Positions 1 to 5,417 of a stretch of DNA of 9,234 bases are shown here, piece by piece (the stretch's first letter is position 1; each line of letters opens with the position of its first letter). This DNA comes from Clostridia bacterium (GTDB taxonomy: Bacteria > Bacillota > Clostridia > Oscillospirales > CAG-272): NCBI GenBank assembly GCA_900763885.1, contig CAAFLY010000305.1:1-9234 (forward strand), given 5' to 3'. The translations under genes were made by a program, and so were the position numbers. The notes under the pieces are model-generated. The model ran no database searches and was not told the origin of the DNA. It saw only the letters and a program-made list of their open reading frames with translations.

Positions 1-214
1 CCGCGAAGGCCTGACGCACCACACCGGAAATGTTCTCCGCGTGCGCACGACTGGCGATCTCCGGGACCACCCCGCCGTATAGGGCATGAATCGGGATCTG
101 TGTGGCCACCACGTTCGACAAAAGGCGCAGTCTGTGTCCGTCCAGGGCTTCCTCCGCTTCCAGTATCGCTGCCGCCGTTTCGTCACAGGAGCTTTCAATC
201 GCAAAAATTCGCAT
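1..214 (-). CDS. tsaD: TsaD, tRNA N6-threonylcarbamoyladenosine transferase, N-terminal fragment
   Basis: This is the first 71 codons of TsaD (Gcp/YgjD); the rest lies beyond the left edge. TsaD transfers the threonylcarbamoyl group from threonylcarbamoyl-AMP to A37 of ANN-decoding tRNAs, working in the cytoplasm with TsaB and TsaE. The visible protein starts MRIFAIESSCDETAAAIL, the ASKHA-fold nucleotide-binding start typical of the family. It continues with LLSNVVATQIPIHALYGGVVPEIASRAHAENI, which matches the conserved early TsaD block. The metal-binding HxxxH motif would lie further on and cannot be seen. The ATG at 212-214 gives the usual family N terminus. A GAGG at 226-229 is a modest ribosome binding site. 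It lies 30 bases after rimI on the same strand, the common bacterial rimI-tsaD order. Identity is near certain; completeness cannot be judged. Confidence 0.96.
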   Translation of the reverse strand, partial: MRIFAIESSCDETAAAILEAEEALDGHRLRLLSNVVATQIPIHALYGGVVPEIASRAHAENISGVVRQAFA

Positions 215-244
215 ATTATCTTCTACCTCAAAGTATCACATTCG

Positions 245-709
245 TCATCCATGCGCGGGTAATCTCAGTTGGCAAGCCATCAGCACCGCGTCCTCCACGG
301 GATCCCGGTAATACCGCTTTCGTCTGCCGCAGTAGGCAAAACCGCATTTTTCGTAAAGTCCGATCGCCGGCGCATTCGATTCGCGCACCTCCAAGAAGAC
401 CGTTTCCGTACCGCTGCCGCGCATGGCATCGAGTACGGCACAGAGCAGCGCAAAGCCATAGCCCTTCCCACGGTATTCCGGCTTTGTCGCGATATGAAGG
501 AGCTCTCCCTCGCCGAGCAGTGCCGTCCCGATGGCACACGCCGTCATCTCGCCATTCTCCGCAAGGAGACACAAGCCGATGGCGGACGGGCTGTCCAGTG
601 TGGCGCGAATACTCTCTTCCGACCAGGCGTGACCGACGGCAAAGGATGCCCGCTCAATTCGTGCCGCCTGCGGAATTTTCTCCGGGGATAAGGGACAAAT
701 CCCGTTCAT
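245..709 (-). CDS. rimI: RimI-like ribosomal protein/N-terminal alanine acetyltransferase
   Basis: A 154-residue GNAT-fold acetyltransferase of normal RimI length. RimI uses acetyl-CoA to acetylate protein N termini, classically ribosomal protein S18. The acetyl-CoA loop is seen as PEYRGKGYG (residues 78-85), preceded by the strand LLHIAT. The C-terminal half has the RimI block FLEVRESNAPAIGLYEKCGF (105-124), which includes the conserved Tyr119, then GRRKRYY and the DAVLM strand. The ATG at 707-709 is preceded by GGAGG (719-723) at 9-base spacing and overlaps the stop of the upstream phosphatase gene as ATGA (706-709), suggesting translational coupling. tsaD follows 30 bases downstream. In many Bacillota tsaE and tsaB precede rimI; here neither does. 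The family call is firm; the exact substrate is inferred from context. Confidence 0.93.
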   Translation of the reverse strand: MNGICPLSPEKIPQAARIERASFAVGHAWSEESIRATLDSPSAIGLCLLAENGEMTACAIGTALLGEGELLHIATKPEYRGKGYGFALLCAVLDAMRGSGTETVFLEVRESNAPAIGLYEKCGFAYCGRRKRYYRDPVEDAVLMACQLRLPAHG

Positions 710-1215
710 CTCCGCTCTCCTCCGTCGTTGGGTGTGTACATCTTCCGAAACGCGTTGTCGATCGCCGCGAGACAGGCTTCATATTCCCGCAGATCGCCGC
801 CGTAGGGATCAGGGATCTCCTCTGCCATCACGGTCAGCTTGGTCGCGTATGCCGGATAACGGAACAACAGCTCCATGGCGTGCGCTCCGGTCATGGCGAC
901 AATGCACGCGGCGTGGTCGAGATCCGCTCTCGTCACGGTGTGGGAGATGTGAGTTTTGTACGGGTTGTCCGGTGTGGAGCGGATCCCGGCGTTTTCCAGT
1001 GCCACCGCCGCGTTTGGAGCGATCCCGGAGCCGTCCGCCGCCAATCCCGCAGAGAACGCGTGAGAAATATCCCCGGCATAGCGCGCGTTGTACAGCGCCG
1101 CCGCCATTGGAGAACGACAGGTATTGCCGGTGCATACAAAGAGGATCCGCTCCTTTCGCACATCCGGCACACAAAACAATTCTGCAAGCGCGGTATCCTC
1201 TCTCTGCAGGTTCAT
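706..1215 (-). CDS. ywlE: Low-molecular-weight phosphatase, probable YwlE-type protein arginine phosphatase
   Basis: A 169-residue member of the low-molecular-weight protein phosphatase family. The P-loop CTGNTCRS holds the nucleophile Cys28 and the phosphate-binding Arg34 (CX5R). The general acid is Asp136 in DPYGG. Established knowledge: in Bacillus subtilis YwlE, the threonine in CTGNTCR (Thr11) favours phosphoarginine, whereas tyrosine phosphatases carry Ile or Leu there. Here that residue is Thr32, so protein arginine dephosphorylation is the better guess. The chosen ATG (1213-1215) overlaps the stop of the lipoprotein gene as ATGA. It gives about 20 residues before the usual first strand (RILFVC), slightly more than B. 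subtilis YwlE, so a later start is possible. The frame is open upstream to 1422, but that extension lies inside the lipoprotein gene and is not family-like. The stop overlaps the rimI start. No arginine kinase (McsB) gene is in view. Confidence 0.9.
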   Translation of the reverse strand: MNLQREDTALAELFCVPDVRKERILFVCTGNTCRSPMAAALYNARYAGDISHAFSAGLAADGSGIAPNAAVALENAGIRSTPDNPYKTHISHTVTRADLDHAACIVAMTGAHAMELLFRYPAYATKLTVMAEEIPDPYGGDLREYEACLAAIDNAFRKMYTPNDGGERR

Positions 1216-1859
1216 TCCACGCTCGTCTCCGCTTCTGCTTCTGCTGTCAGCGCGATCCATTCCGTGAGCATATCCCCGATCTCCACACAGCGTTTCGTGT
1301 TCCGGTCGTACAGAAATACGCCTTCCGGGAATTCGCCGTATACGAGATTGAAATACAAAAACGGATACGCGTCGCCGAGGAATTTGAGGTCGTAGGTGAT
1401 CGCGGCGTTCACAAGGGGCCATTCGCTCTCCGCACCGTTGGTAAACGCGTCCACCACTGCGTCGATGGCAGCCTTATCGGTGATCGTGCCGAGCGAGATC
1501 GTGACTTCCTCCCCGGTACAGACGTAGATGGTGTGCGGCTCCATTTCAGCGAGCGTCGGCAGGGTCAGACTGGTGTTGTAGAATACCGTGGTCGCCGTGC
1601 CCTTGTTCTCCTGGGTCAGCCACATGGTCGGATCCTGTCCCTTGATCTCGCAGATGGTCATGTCCATATCCTTATAATAGCCATACGCCTCTCCGATCAC
1701 GACCGGTGCGTAGCTTGTCGGCGCCGCATAATAGGAGAGGCCCTGCCGTTTGTTGTAGAGCTGCCCGTCGCCGTATTGAAACTGGACAAGGCCCAGAGAA
1801 CAGCCGGCAAGCAGCACACAGGAAAGGAGCGCGGAGAAGATTTTTTTTGTGTTTCGCAT
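1212..1859 (-). CDS. Uncharacterised secreted lipoprotein
   Basis: A 215-residue protein that I do not recognise as a named family. The N terminus MRNTKKIFSALLSCVLLAGCS is a classic lipoprotein signal peptide: a basic n-region, a hydrophobic core and the lipobox LAGC with Cys20 as the predicted lipidated residue. It should therefore be anchored to the outer face of the membrane. The mature part is acidic, rich in Tyr and Thr, with no transmembrane segment, and ends in an Ala-Glu tail (TAEAEAETSVE). It shows no obvious catalytic motif. The start at 1857-1859 is preferred over the open extension to 1940 because of GGAGGT (1870-1875) at 10-base spacing and the signal peptide. An inverted repeat (1876-1880 with 1885-1889) abuts the ribosome binding site. 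An eight-base A run early in the gene (1841-1848) could be slippage-prone. It lies 40 bases after the dCMP deaminase gene and its stop overlaps the phosphatase start. Confidence 0.85.
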   Translation of the reverse strand: MRNTKKIFSALLSCVLLAGCSLGLVQFQYGDGQLYNKRQGLSYYAAPTSYAPVVIGEAYGYYKDMDMTICEIKGQDPTMWLTQENKGTATTVFYNTSLTLPTLAEMEPHTIYVCTGEEVTISLGTITDKAAIDAVVDAFTNGAESEWPLVNAAITYDLKFLGDAYPFLYFNLVYGEFPEGVFLYDRNTKRCVEIGDMLTEWIALTAEAEAETSVE

Positions 1860-1869
1860 AGGATATAGT

Positions 1870-1875
1870 ACCTCC
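1870..1875 (-). promoter_or_regulatory. Ribosome binding site deciding the lipoprotein start
   Basis: GGAGGT on the minus strand, 10 bases before the ATG at 1857-1859. It supports the start that yields a clean lipoprotein signal peptide rather than the 27-residue longer reading, whose extra residues are not signal-peptide-like and overlap the end of the deaminase gene. Confidence 0.75.
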
Positions 1876-1899
1876 ACGGTATGAACCGTTTGATTCGGA

Positions 1900-2391
1900 T
1901 TAGTAGCCAAAGACCGCGGACAGACTGTCGTCGTCCTCAATCCACCGCGCGGTGTCGATCACGGTGTATTCCGTTGCCGTTTCGCGGATGATGACCGTTT
2001 TGATCCCGGCGTTGATGATGAGCCGTTTGCACATACTGCAGCTGTTCGTGCCGCCGATCACATGTCCGTCCACGGGATCCGTGCAGCACATATATAAAGT
2101 GGAATCGAGCATATTCTCCCGGGCCGCGGCTATGATGGCGTTTGCCTCGGAATGGACGCTCCGGCACAGCTCATACCGTTCTCCGCGCGGGATATTCAGC
2201 TTTTCGCGCATACATACGCCGATCTCGTTGCAGTTGGCTCGACCGCGCGGCGCACCGTTATAGCCCGTAGACAGAATGCTGTCGTTTTTGACGATGATCG
2301 CGCCATACCGTTTCCGCAGGCAGGTGCTGCGTTCGGACACGGTCTGGGCAATATCGAGATAATAGTTGTGCTTGGATATGCGGTTTGCCAT
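1900..2391 (-). CDS. comEB: dCMP/cytidine deaminase family protein (ComEB-type)
   Basis: A 163-residue zinc-dependent deaminase, the usual length for bacterial dCMP deaminases. The reaction is dCMP to dUMP, feeding thymidylate synthesis in the cytoplasm. The catalytic zinc motif is HSE (His80, Glu82) within SVHSEANAIIAAA, completed by the cysteine pair SCSMC (Cys118, Cys121). The more common PCxxC reads SCxxC here. The stretch GAIIVKNDSILSTGYNGAPRG (30-50) is the family substrate-binding block. Extra cysteines (Cys54, Cys60, Cys76) are placed as in dCMP deaminases that bind a second zinc. The ATG at 2389-2391 has AAGGAGG (2396-2402) only four bases upstream, tight but workable. It is the first gene of the operon behind a strong promoter. 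A dCMP deaminase near a low-molecular-weight phosphatase gene is a recurrent arrangement in Bacillota. Confidence 0.9.
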   Translation of the reverse strand: MANRISKHNYYLDIAQTVSERSTCLRKRYGAIIVKNDSILSTGYNGAPRGRANCNEIGVCMREKLNIPRGERYELCRSVHSEANAIIAAARENMLDSTLYMCCTDPVDGHVIGGTNSCSMCKRLIINAGIKTVIIRETATEYTVIDTARWIEDDDSLSAVFGY

Positions 2392-2451
2392 AATGCCTCC
2401 TTATATCGCTGCAAATTGCGGAAATTGCACACGTATAGTGGTATATTTATT

Positions 2452-2480
2452 ATTATAGCCGTTCTTTATGAAGAAATCAA
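2452..2480 (-). promoter_or_regulatory. Sigma-A promoter of the dCMP deaminase-to-tsaD operon
   Basis: On the minus strand there is TTGATT (2475-2480), a 17-base spacer, and a perfect -10 TATAAT (2452-2457). The expected start of transcription is near 2445, giving a leader of about 54 bases before the ATG at 2391. Spacing and hexamers are near consensus, so expression is likely strong. It is the only good promoter I see for the five minus-strand genes. Confidence 0.82.
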
Positions 2481-2509
2481 GATGTTTTCGGGAAATGAAC
2501 GAGAATCCC

Positions 2510-2538
2510 TTGCAATACACCCGGCGGTATGCTATACT
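2510..2538 (+). promoter_or_regulatory. Sigma-A promoter of the alpha-mannosidase gene, extended -10
   Basis: TTGCAA (2510-2515), a 17-base spacer, and TATACT (2533-2538), with a TG dinucleotide at 2530-2531 forming an extended -10. The predicted start is near 2545, leaving about 30 bases of leader that contain the ribosome binding site at 2563-2567. It diverges from the minus-strand operon promoter; the two -35 elements are about 30 bases apart. Confidence 0.8.
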
Positions 2539-2562
2539 GTGGTCATCCACAATCTTGCCTTT

Positions 2563-2567
2563 GGAGG
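2563..2567 (+). promoter_or_regulatory. Ribosome binding site deciding the mannosidase start
   Basis: GGAGG six bases before the ATG at 2574. The in-frame ATG at 2529 overlaps the promoter -10 region and would lie upstream of the predicted transcript start, so it is not used. Confidence 0.85.
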
Positions 2568-2573
2568 TTTTTC

Positions 2574-5090
2574 ATGGCACAAGATACAACGATCCATCTG
2601 ATCGGCAACGCGCATCTCGATCCGGTCTGGCTCTGGCGATTCCCGGATGGGTTGTCCGAAATCAAGGCGACATTCCGCTCGGCACTGGACAGAATCGCGG
2701 AGTTTCCCGGTTTTGTCTTTACTTCCGCGTGCATTTCCTACTACAGCTGGGTGGAGGAAAACTGCCCGGATATGTTCCGTGAGATCCAGACGGCGGTAAA
2801 GGATGGCCGCTGGCACATCACCGGAGCCATGTGGGTACAGCCGGACTGCAACATTCCCTCCCCGGAGAGCTTCGCGCGTCATTTTCTCTATTCACAGCGG
2901 TATGTGCGCGAGAAATTCGGCGTGACGGTCGAAACCGGGTACAATGTGGACTCGTTCGGGCATAACGGCGCACTCCCGAAGCTGCTCATTGAGGGCGGAC
3001 TGAAAAACTACCTCTACATGCGTCCGTCTGAGGGGAACGAAATGCACTACGATTTCCAGGAGGCGGCGATCACCCGCACGGATGCCGACGGCAATACCGT
3101 CACAGAGCAGAGGCCGGAGCTGACATTCCGCTGGCGGTGCGGCACGGATGAGGTGCTTGCCTATCGTCTGCCGGAGCCGTATTGCCTCCGTTTCAACAAC
3201 GACGAGCAGCTTGTCCGTTGGGACGCCTATGCCAAGGACGCGCCGATGGATTTCATGCTCTTTTACGGAGTCGGCAACCATGGCGGCGGACCGACGATCA
3301 CGAATCTGCGGGAGGTCGAGAAGTATCAGCATAAGGCGGCGCACCGATTCGTGTATTCCGATCCGGATACCTTCTTCCGCCGCATCCGCGAGAACGAGTA
3401 TGGCAGACTGCCTGTGTATGAGGGGGATCTGCAGAACCACGCGAGCGGCTGTTACAGCGCAAACAGCGGCGTCAAAACGGCAAACGCGCTCTCGGAGGAC
3501 AGACTGACTGAAGCGGAAAAGTGGCAGGTGATGGCGAACGCGCTGCTTTGTCAAAACAGTACGCCCGCAGTCGTCGAGGAGCTCTGGAAAGGCGTTCTCT
3601 TCAATCAGTTCCACGATATTCTATGCGGGTGCAGCATCGAGGACGCATATCACGACGCGCAGGCATTCTTCTCCGCCGCGATCGCCGGAGCCCTGCGGAT
3701 GGAAAATCAGGCGCTGCAGACGATCTCCTGGAATATCGATACGGAGCACGGGATCACGAAGCTGTCAAAGGAGGAGGACTGGTACCTCTGGGAAGCAAAC
3801 GATCGCGGCACCCCTGTGGTCGTATTCAATCCGCTTTCCCGCGCGGTTCGTGTGCCTGTCCGCATCCGCAAGCCCGATGGCTGCGCCGGCATCACCTACG
3901 AGGACGAATCCGGAGAACATCCCGTTCCGTATCAGAGGATCCGCAGCGACGTGACAAACGGGAGCGACAAATACTACTATATTATACATGCCCTCCTGCC
4001 TGCGTTCGGGTATCGCACCTACTGGATTTACGGCAAAAGGTCCTGCGCGGCAAACGCGGACAAGGTACTCGCCGTCACAGAGCATAGGATTGAGAACGAT
4101 CGGATCCGGCTGTCCTTTGATCCCGCGACCGGCAATCTCGTGGAGCTGTACGATAAAAAAACCGCTCAAAACTGCGTCGTCTCCGGGAAGGTACGGCTCA
4201 TCGACGACGGCGCGAACGATACATGGGCGCACAATGTCTTTGTGTTCGACAGGCTTCTTGACACGTTTGGAAATCCGACGTTTTCCATATACGAGGACGG
4301 CGACTGCATGGTCAGTCTGGCAGTCACACAGCACAGCGGCGACAACCGGATCACACAGGTCTACACGCTCTATCCCGGCGAGGATACGGCGCACGTCTCC
4401 GTCCGCATCTTCATGAACGACGCGGAACGGATCGTAAAGCTGTCTTTCACCCCGCCGTTTGCCATCGACCGGTTCACCTACGGCAGCGCGGGAGATCGCG
4501 TGACCCGTGCGGCAAATGGGCGTGAGGAACCTATGCAGCGGTATGCGGCGGTCACGGACGGTCAGAGTGGCTTCGCGTTCTCGGCGTACGGCAAATATTC
4601 CTGCGCGGCAAACGCGGATGCGCTCTCCTTCATCGCGGTGCGCACGTGCTATTTTGCGGATCACTATGGACAGCGGGACGCGCGTATGACGGCGCAGGAT
4701 CTCGGTGTGACAACATTCGACTACACACTCTCGCCGTTTACGGGAGATTTTGCCGCCATTGACCGGACATACGAGGAACTGCACACGTCCTTCGTGCGGA
4801 TCGTGGAGACGTATCACAAGGGGCCTCTCCCGCAGTCGGGCAGTCTCCTGTCGGTCACGATCGATGGGAAGGCGGCGGACAACGTGTCCCTGATGGCGTG
4901 CAAAGCCGCAGAGGATGGCAATGGGCTCGTATTCCGGCTTCGGGAAACCGCCGGTCGGGAAACAGACGCCATGCTCCACTGGCAGAACGCAGCGTATCCG
5001 ATCCGTCTGGCGCCATCCGCCATCGCGACGTACAGACTCTGCAGCCGCGGCTTTGTGCGCTCGAATTTCCTTGAGGATCTGCCGGAATAA
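2574..5090 (+). CDS. Family GH38 alpha-mannosidase
   Basis: An 838-residue retaining glycoside hydrolase of family 38, which cleaves alpha-linked mannose from mannosides or N-glycan-derived oligosaccharides. The N-terminal catalytic domain shows the zinc-site motif HLDPVW (14-19), the nucleophile region YNVDSFGH (123-130, with Asp126 as candidate nucleophile) and GVGNHGGGPT (232-241). The middle helical domain ends with the metal-binding motif NQFHD (344-348). The rest is the family beta-sandwich C-terminal region. There is no signal peptide or membrane segment, so it should act in the cytoplasm on imported sugars. The length is typical of bacterial GH38 enzymes. The ATG at 2574 is set by GGAGG six bases upstream and by the promoter position. 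It is transcribed alone, with no sugar transporter or regulator beside it. An in-frame 32-base repeat (4029-4060, 4587-4618) is the one oddity. Exact linkage specificity cannot be read from sequence. Confidence 0.95.
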   Translation: MAQDTTIHLIGNAHLDPVWLWRFPDGLSEIKATFRSALDRIAEFPGFVFTSACISYYSWVEENCPDMFREIQTAVKDGRWHITGAMWVQPDCNIPSPESFARHFLYSQRYVREKFGVTVETGYNVDSFGHNGALPKLLIEGGLKNYLYMRPSEGNEMHYDFQEAAITRTDADGNTVTEQRPELTFRWRCGTDEVLAYRLPEPYCLRFNNDEQLVRWDAYAKDAPMDFMLFYGVGNHGGGPTITNLREVEKYQHKAAHRFVYSDPDTFFRRIRENEYGRLPVYEGDLQNHASGCYSANSGVKTANALSEDRLTEAEKWQVMANALLCQNSTPAVVEELWKGVLFNQFHDILCGCSIEDAYHDAQAFFSAAIAGALRMENQALQTISWNIDTEHGITKLSKEEDWYLWEANDRGTPVVVFNPLSRAVRVPVRIRKPDGCAGITYEDESGEHPVPYQRIRSDVTNGSDKYYYIIHALLPAFGYRTYWIYGKRSCAANADKVLAVTEHRIENDRIRLSFDPATGNLVELYDKKTAQNCVVSGKVRLIDDGANDTWAHNVFVFDRLLDTFGNPTFSIYEDGDCMVSLAVTQHSGDNRITQVYTLYPGEDTAHVSVRIFMNDAERIVKLSFTPPFAIDRFTYGSAGDRVTRAANGREEPMQRYAAVTDGQSGFAFSAYGKYSCAANADALSFIAVRTCYFADHYGQRDARMTAQDLGVTTFDYTLSPFTGDFAAIDRTYEELHTSFVRIVETYHKGPLPQSGSLLSVTIDGKAADNVSLMACKAAEDGNGLVFRLRETAGRETDAMLHWQNAAYPIRLAPSAIATYRLCSRGFVRSNFLEDLPE
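4029..4060 (+). repeat. Direct repeat copy 1 inside the mannosidase gene
   Basis: This copy and the one at 4587-4618 match at 29 of 32 positions, including 20 identical bases at the 3' side (4041-4060). The three differences are together in one codon. Both are in the same frame and encode YGK-Arg/Tyr-SCAANAD. The offset is 558 bases, exactly 186 codons. Confidence 0.85.
4587..4618 (+). repeat. Direct repeat copy 2 inside the mannosidase gene
   Basis: Second copy of the in-frame 32-base repeat; it encodes YGKYSCAANAD. It sits where GH38 C-terminal domains usually have a GKY-containing strand, so this copy may be the original and the copy at 4029 the acquired one. That direction is inferred. 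Confidence 0.85.
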
Positions 5091-5120
5091 CATACGCACA
5101 AAACCCCAAAAGACACATAT

Positions 5121-5154
5121 GGCGCGGAGGGTCCGACTGTGGATACTCCGCGCC
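5121..5154. terminator. Strong hairpin between the mannosidase gene and tRNA-Thr
   Basis: A perfect 9-base GC-rich stem (GGCGCGGAG at 5121-5129 with CTCCGCGCC at 5146-5154) can be extended inside the loop by a TCC/GGA pairing. It lies 30 bases after the mannosidase stop. On the plus strand no T-run follows directly (the nearest is CCCCTTTT about 20 bases on). On the minus strand it is followed by a mixed T/G stretch (TCTTTTGGGGTTTT). It is best read as a transcript-end hairpin between converging units, perhaps bidirectional, but not a canonical terminator. Confidence 0.5.
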
Positions 5155-5236
5155 TGTATCGATTGGTTGATCTTCCCCTTTTAGAACGCTGATTCGGGGT
5201 TGCTTCAAAGCCTTTCTGAGTGATTTTTGCAAAAAG

Positions 5237-5346
5237 AAAGCTGCAGGTTCCAAGCTAGTAGCCGGACTCGAACCGGCGACCTGTTGATTACGAATCAACT
5301 GCTCTACCAACTGAGCCATACTAGCGTCTCCAGAACCTGCAGCTTT
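5237..5346 (-). repeat. Perfect 14-base inverted repeat enclosing tRNA-Thr (pre-tRNA stem, possible terminator)
   Basis: Arms at 5237-5250 and 5333-5346 are exact reverse complements (AAAGCTGCAGGTTC and GAACCTGCAGCTTT). Between them lie the 73-base tRNA, a 7-base 5' spacer (5326-5332) and a 2-base 3' spacer (5251-5252). The predicted transcript start falls at the outer edge of the 5' arm, so the primary transcript would begin by folding onto its own 3' trailer. The 3' arm runs straight into CTTTTT (5231-5236), which resembles the U-tract of an intrinsic terminator. Likely roles are pre-tRNA protection or processing, termination, or both. Confidence 0.75.
5253..5325 (-). tRNA. tRNA-Thr, anticodon CGU
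   Basis: A complete 73-base cloverleaf read on the minus strand. The acceptor stem is GCTAGTA with TACTAGC (7 perfect pairs). The D arm is GCTC-AGTTGGTA-GAGC. The anticodon stem is GTTGA/TCAAC with loop TTCGTAA, giving anticodon CGT, which reads ACG codons. The variable loop has 5 bases. The T arm is GCCGG-TTCGAGT-CCGGC. Threonine identity fits G1-C72, C2-G71 and G35-U36. The discriminator base is T and no CCA is encoded, so CCA must be added by nucleotidyltransferase. As an ANN-decoding tRNA it is a substrate of the t6A pathway to which tsaD at the left end belongs. It has its own promoter and lies 92 bases after the livF stop on the same strand. Confidence 0.96.
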
Positions 5347-5349
5347 TAT

Positions 5350-5397
5350 AGTATACTACATTCTCTCGGATTTGTCAAGAGGTTTTTTCAATTTTTT
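5350..5397 (-). promoter_or_regulatory. Consensus promoter of tRNA-Thr with A-tract upstream element
   Basis: On the minus strand there is a perfect -35 TTGACA (5373-5378), a 17-base spacer, and TATACT (5350-5355). Two A6 tracts (5383-5388 and 5392-5397), nine bases apart, sit just upstream of the -35 where UP elements bind the RNA polymerase alpha subunit. This is the layout of a strong stable-RNA promoter. The expected start is near 5343-5344. Confidence 0.85.
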
Positions 5398-5417
5398 CGC
5401 GATTCTTCCGCTGTGTG

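Noticed and set aside
100..1395. A 431-codon plus-strand open frame across tsaD, rimI and the phosphatase gene
   Set aside because: It is antisense to three well-recognised genes, has Arg/Pro/Ser-rich composition typical of a GC-rich shadow frame, and has no ribosome binding site.
1216..1422. Longer N-terminal version of the phosphatase starting at 1422
   Set aside because: The added 69 residues are Arg-rich, lie wholly within the lipoprotein gene in another frame, and are not part of the phosphatase family. The ATGA overlap at 1212-1215 is a better start.
732..1868. A 378-codon plus-strand open frame
   Set aside because: It is antisense to the phosphatase and lipoprotein genes and has no family-like motifs.
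3765..5099. A 444-codon minus-strand open frame inside the mannosidase gene
   Set aside because: The plus-strand frame has clear GH38 motifs, a promoter and a ribosome binding site; the antisense frame is Arg/Val-rich and resembles nothing.
5091..5252. Possible attachment site or mobile-element scar next to the tRNA
   Set aside because: There is no integrase, no repeated tRNA 3' end and no change in gene style; the inverted repeat fits an RNA structure better than an insertion.
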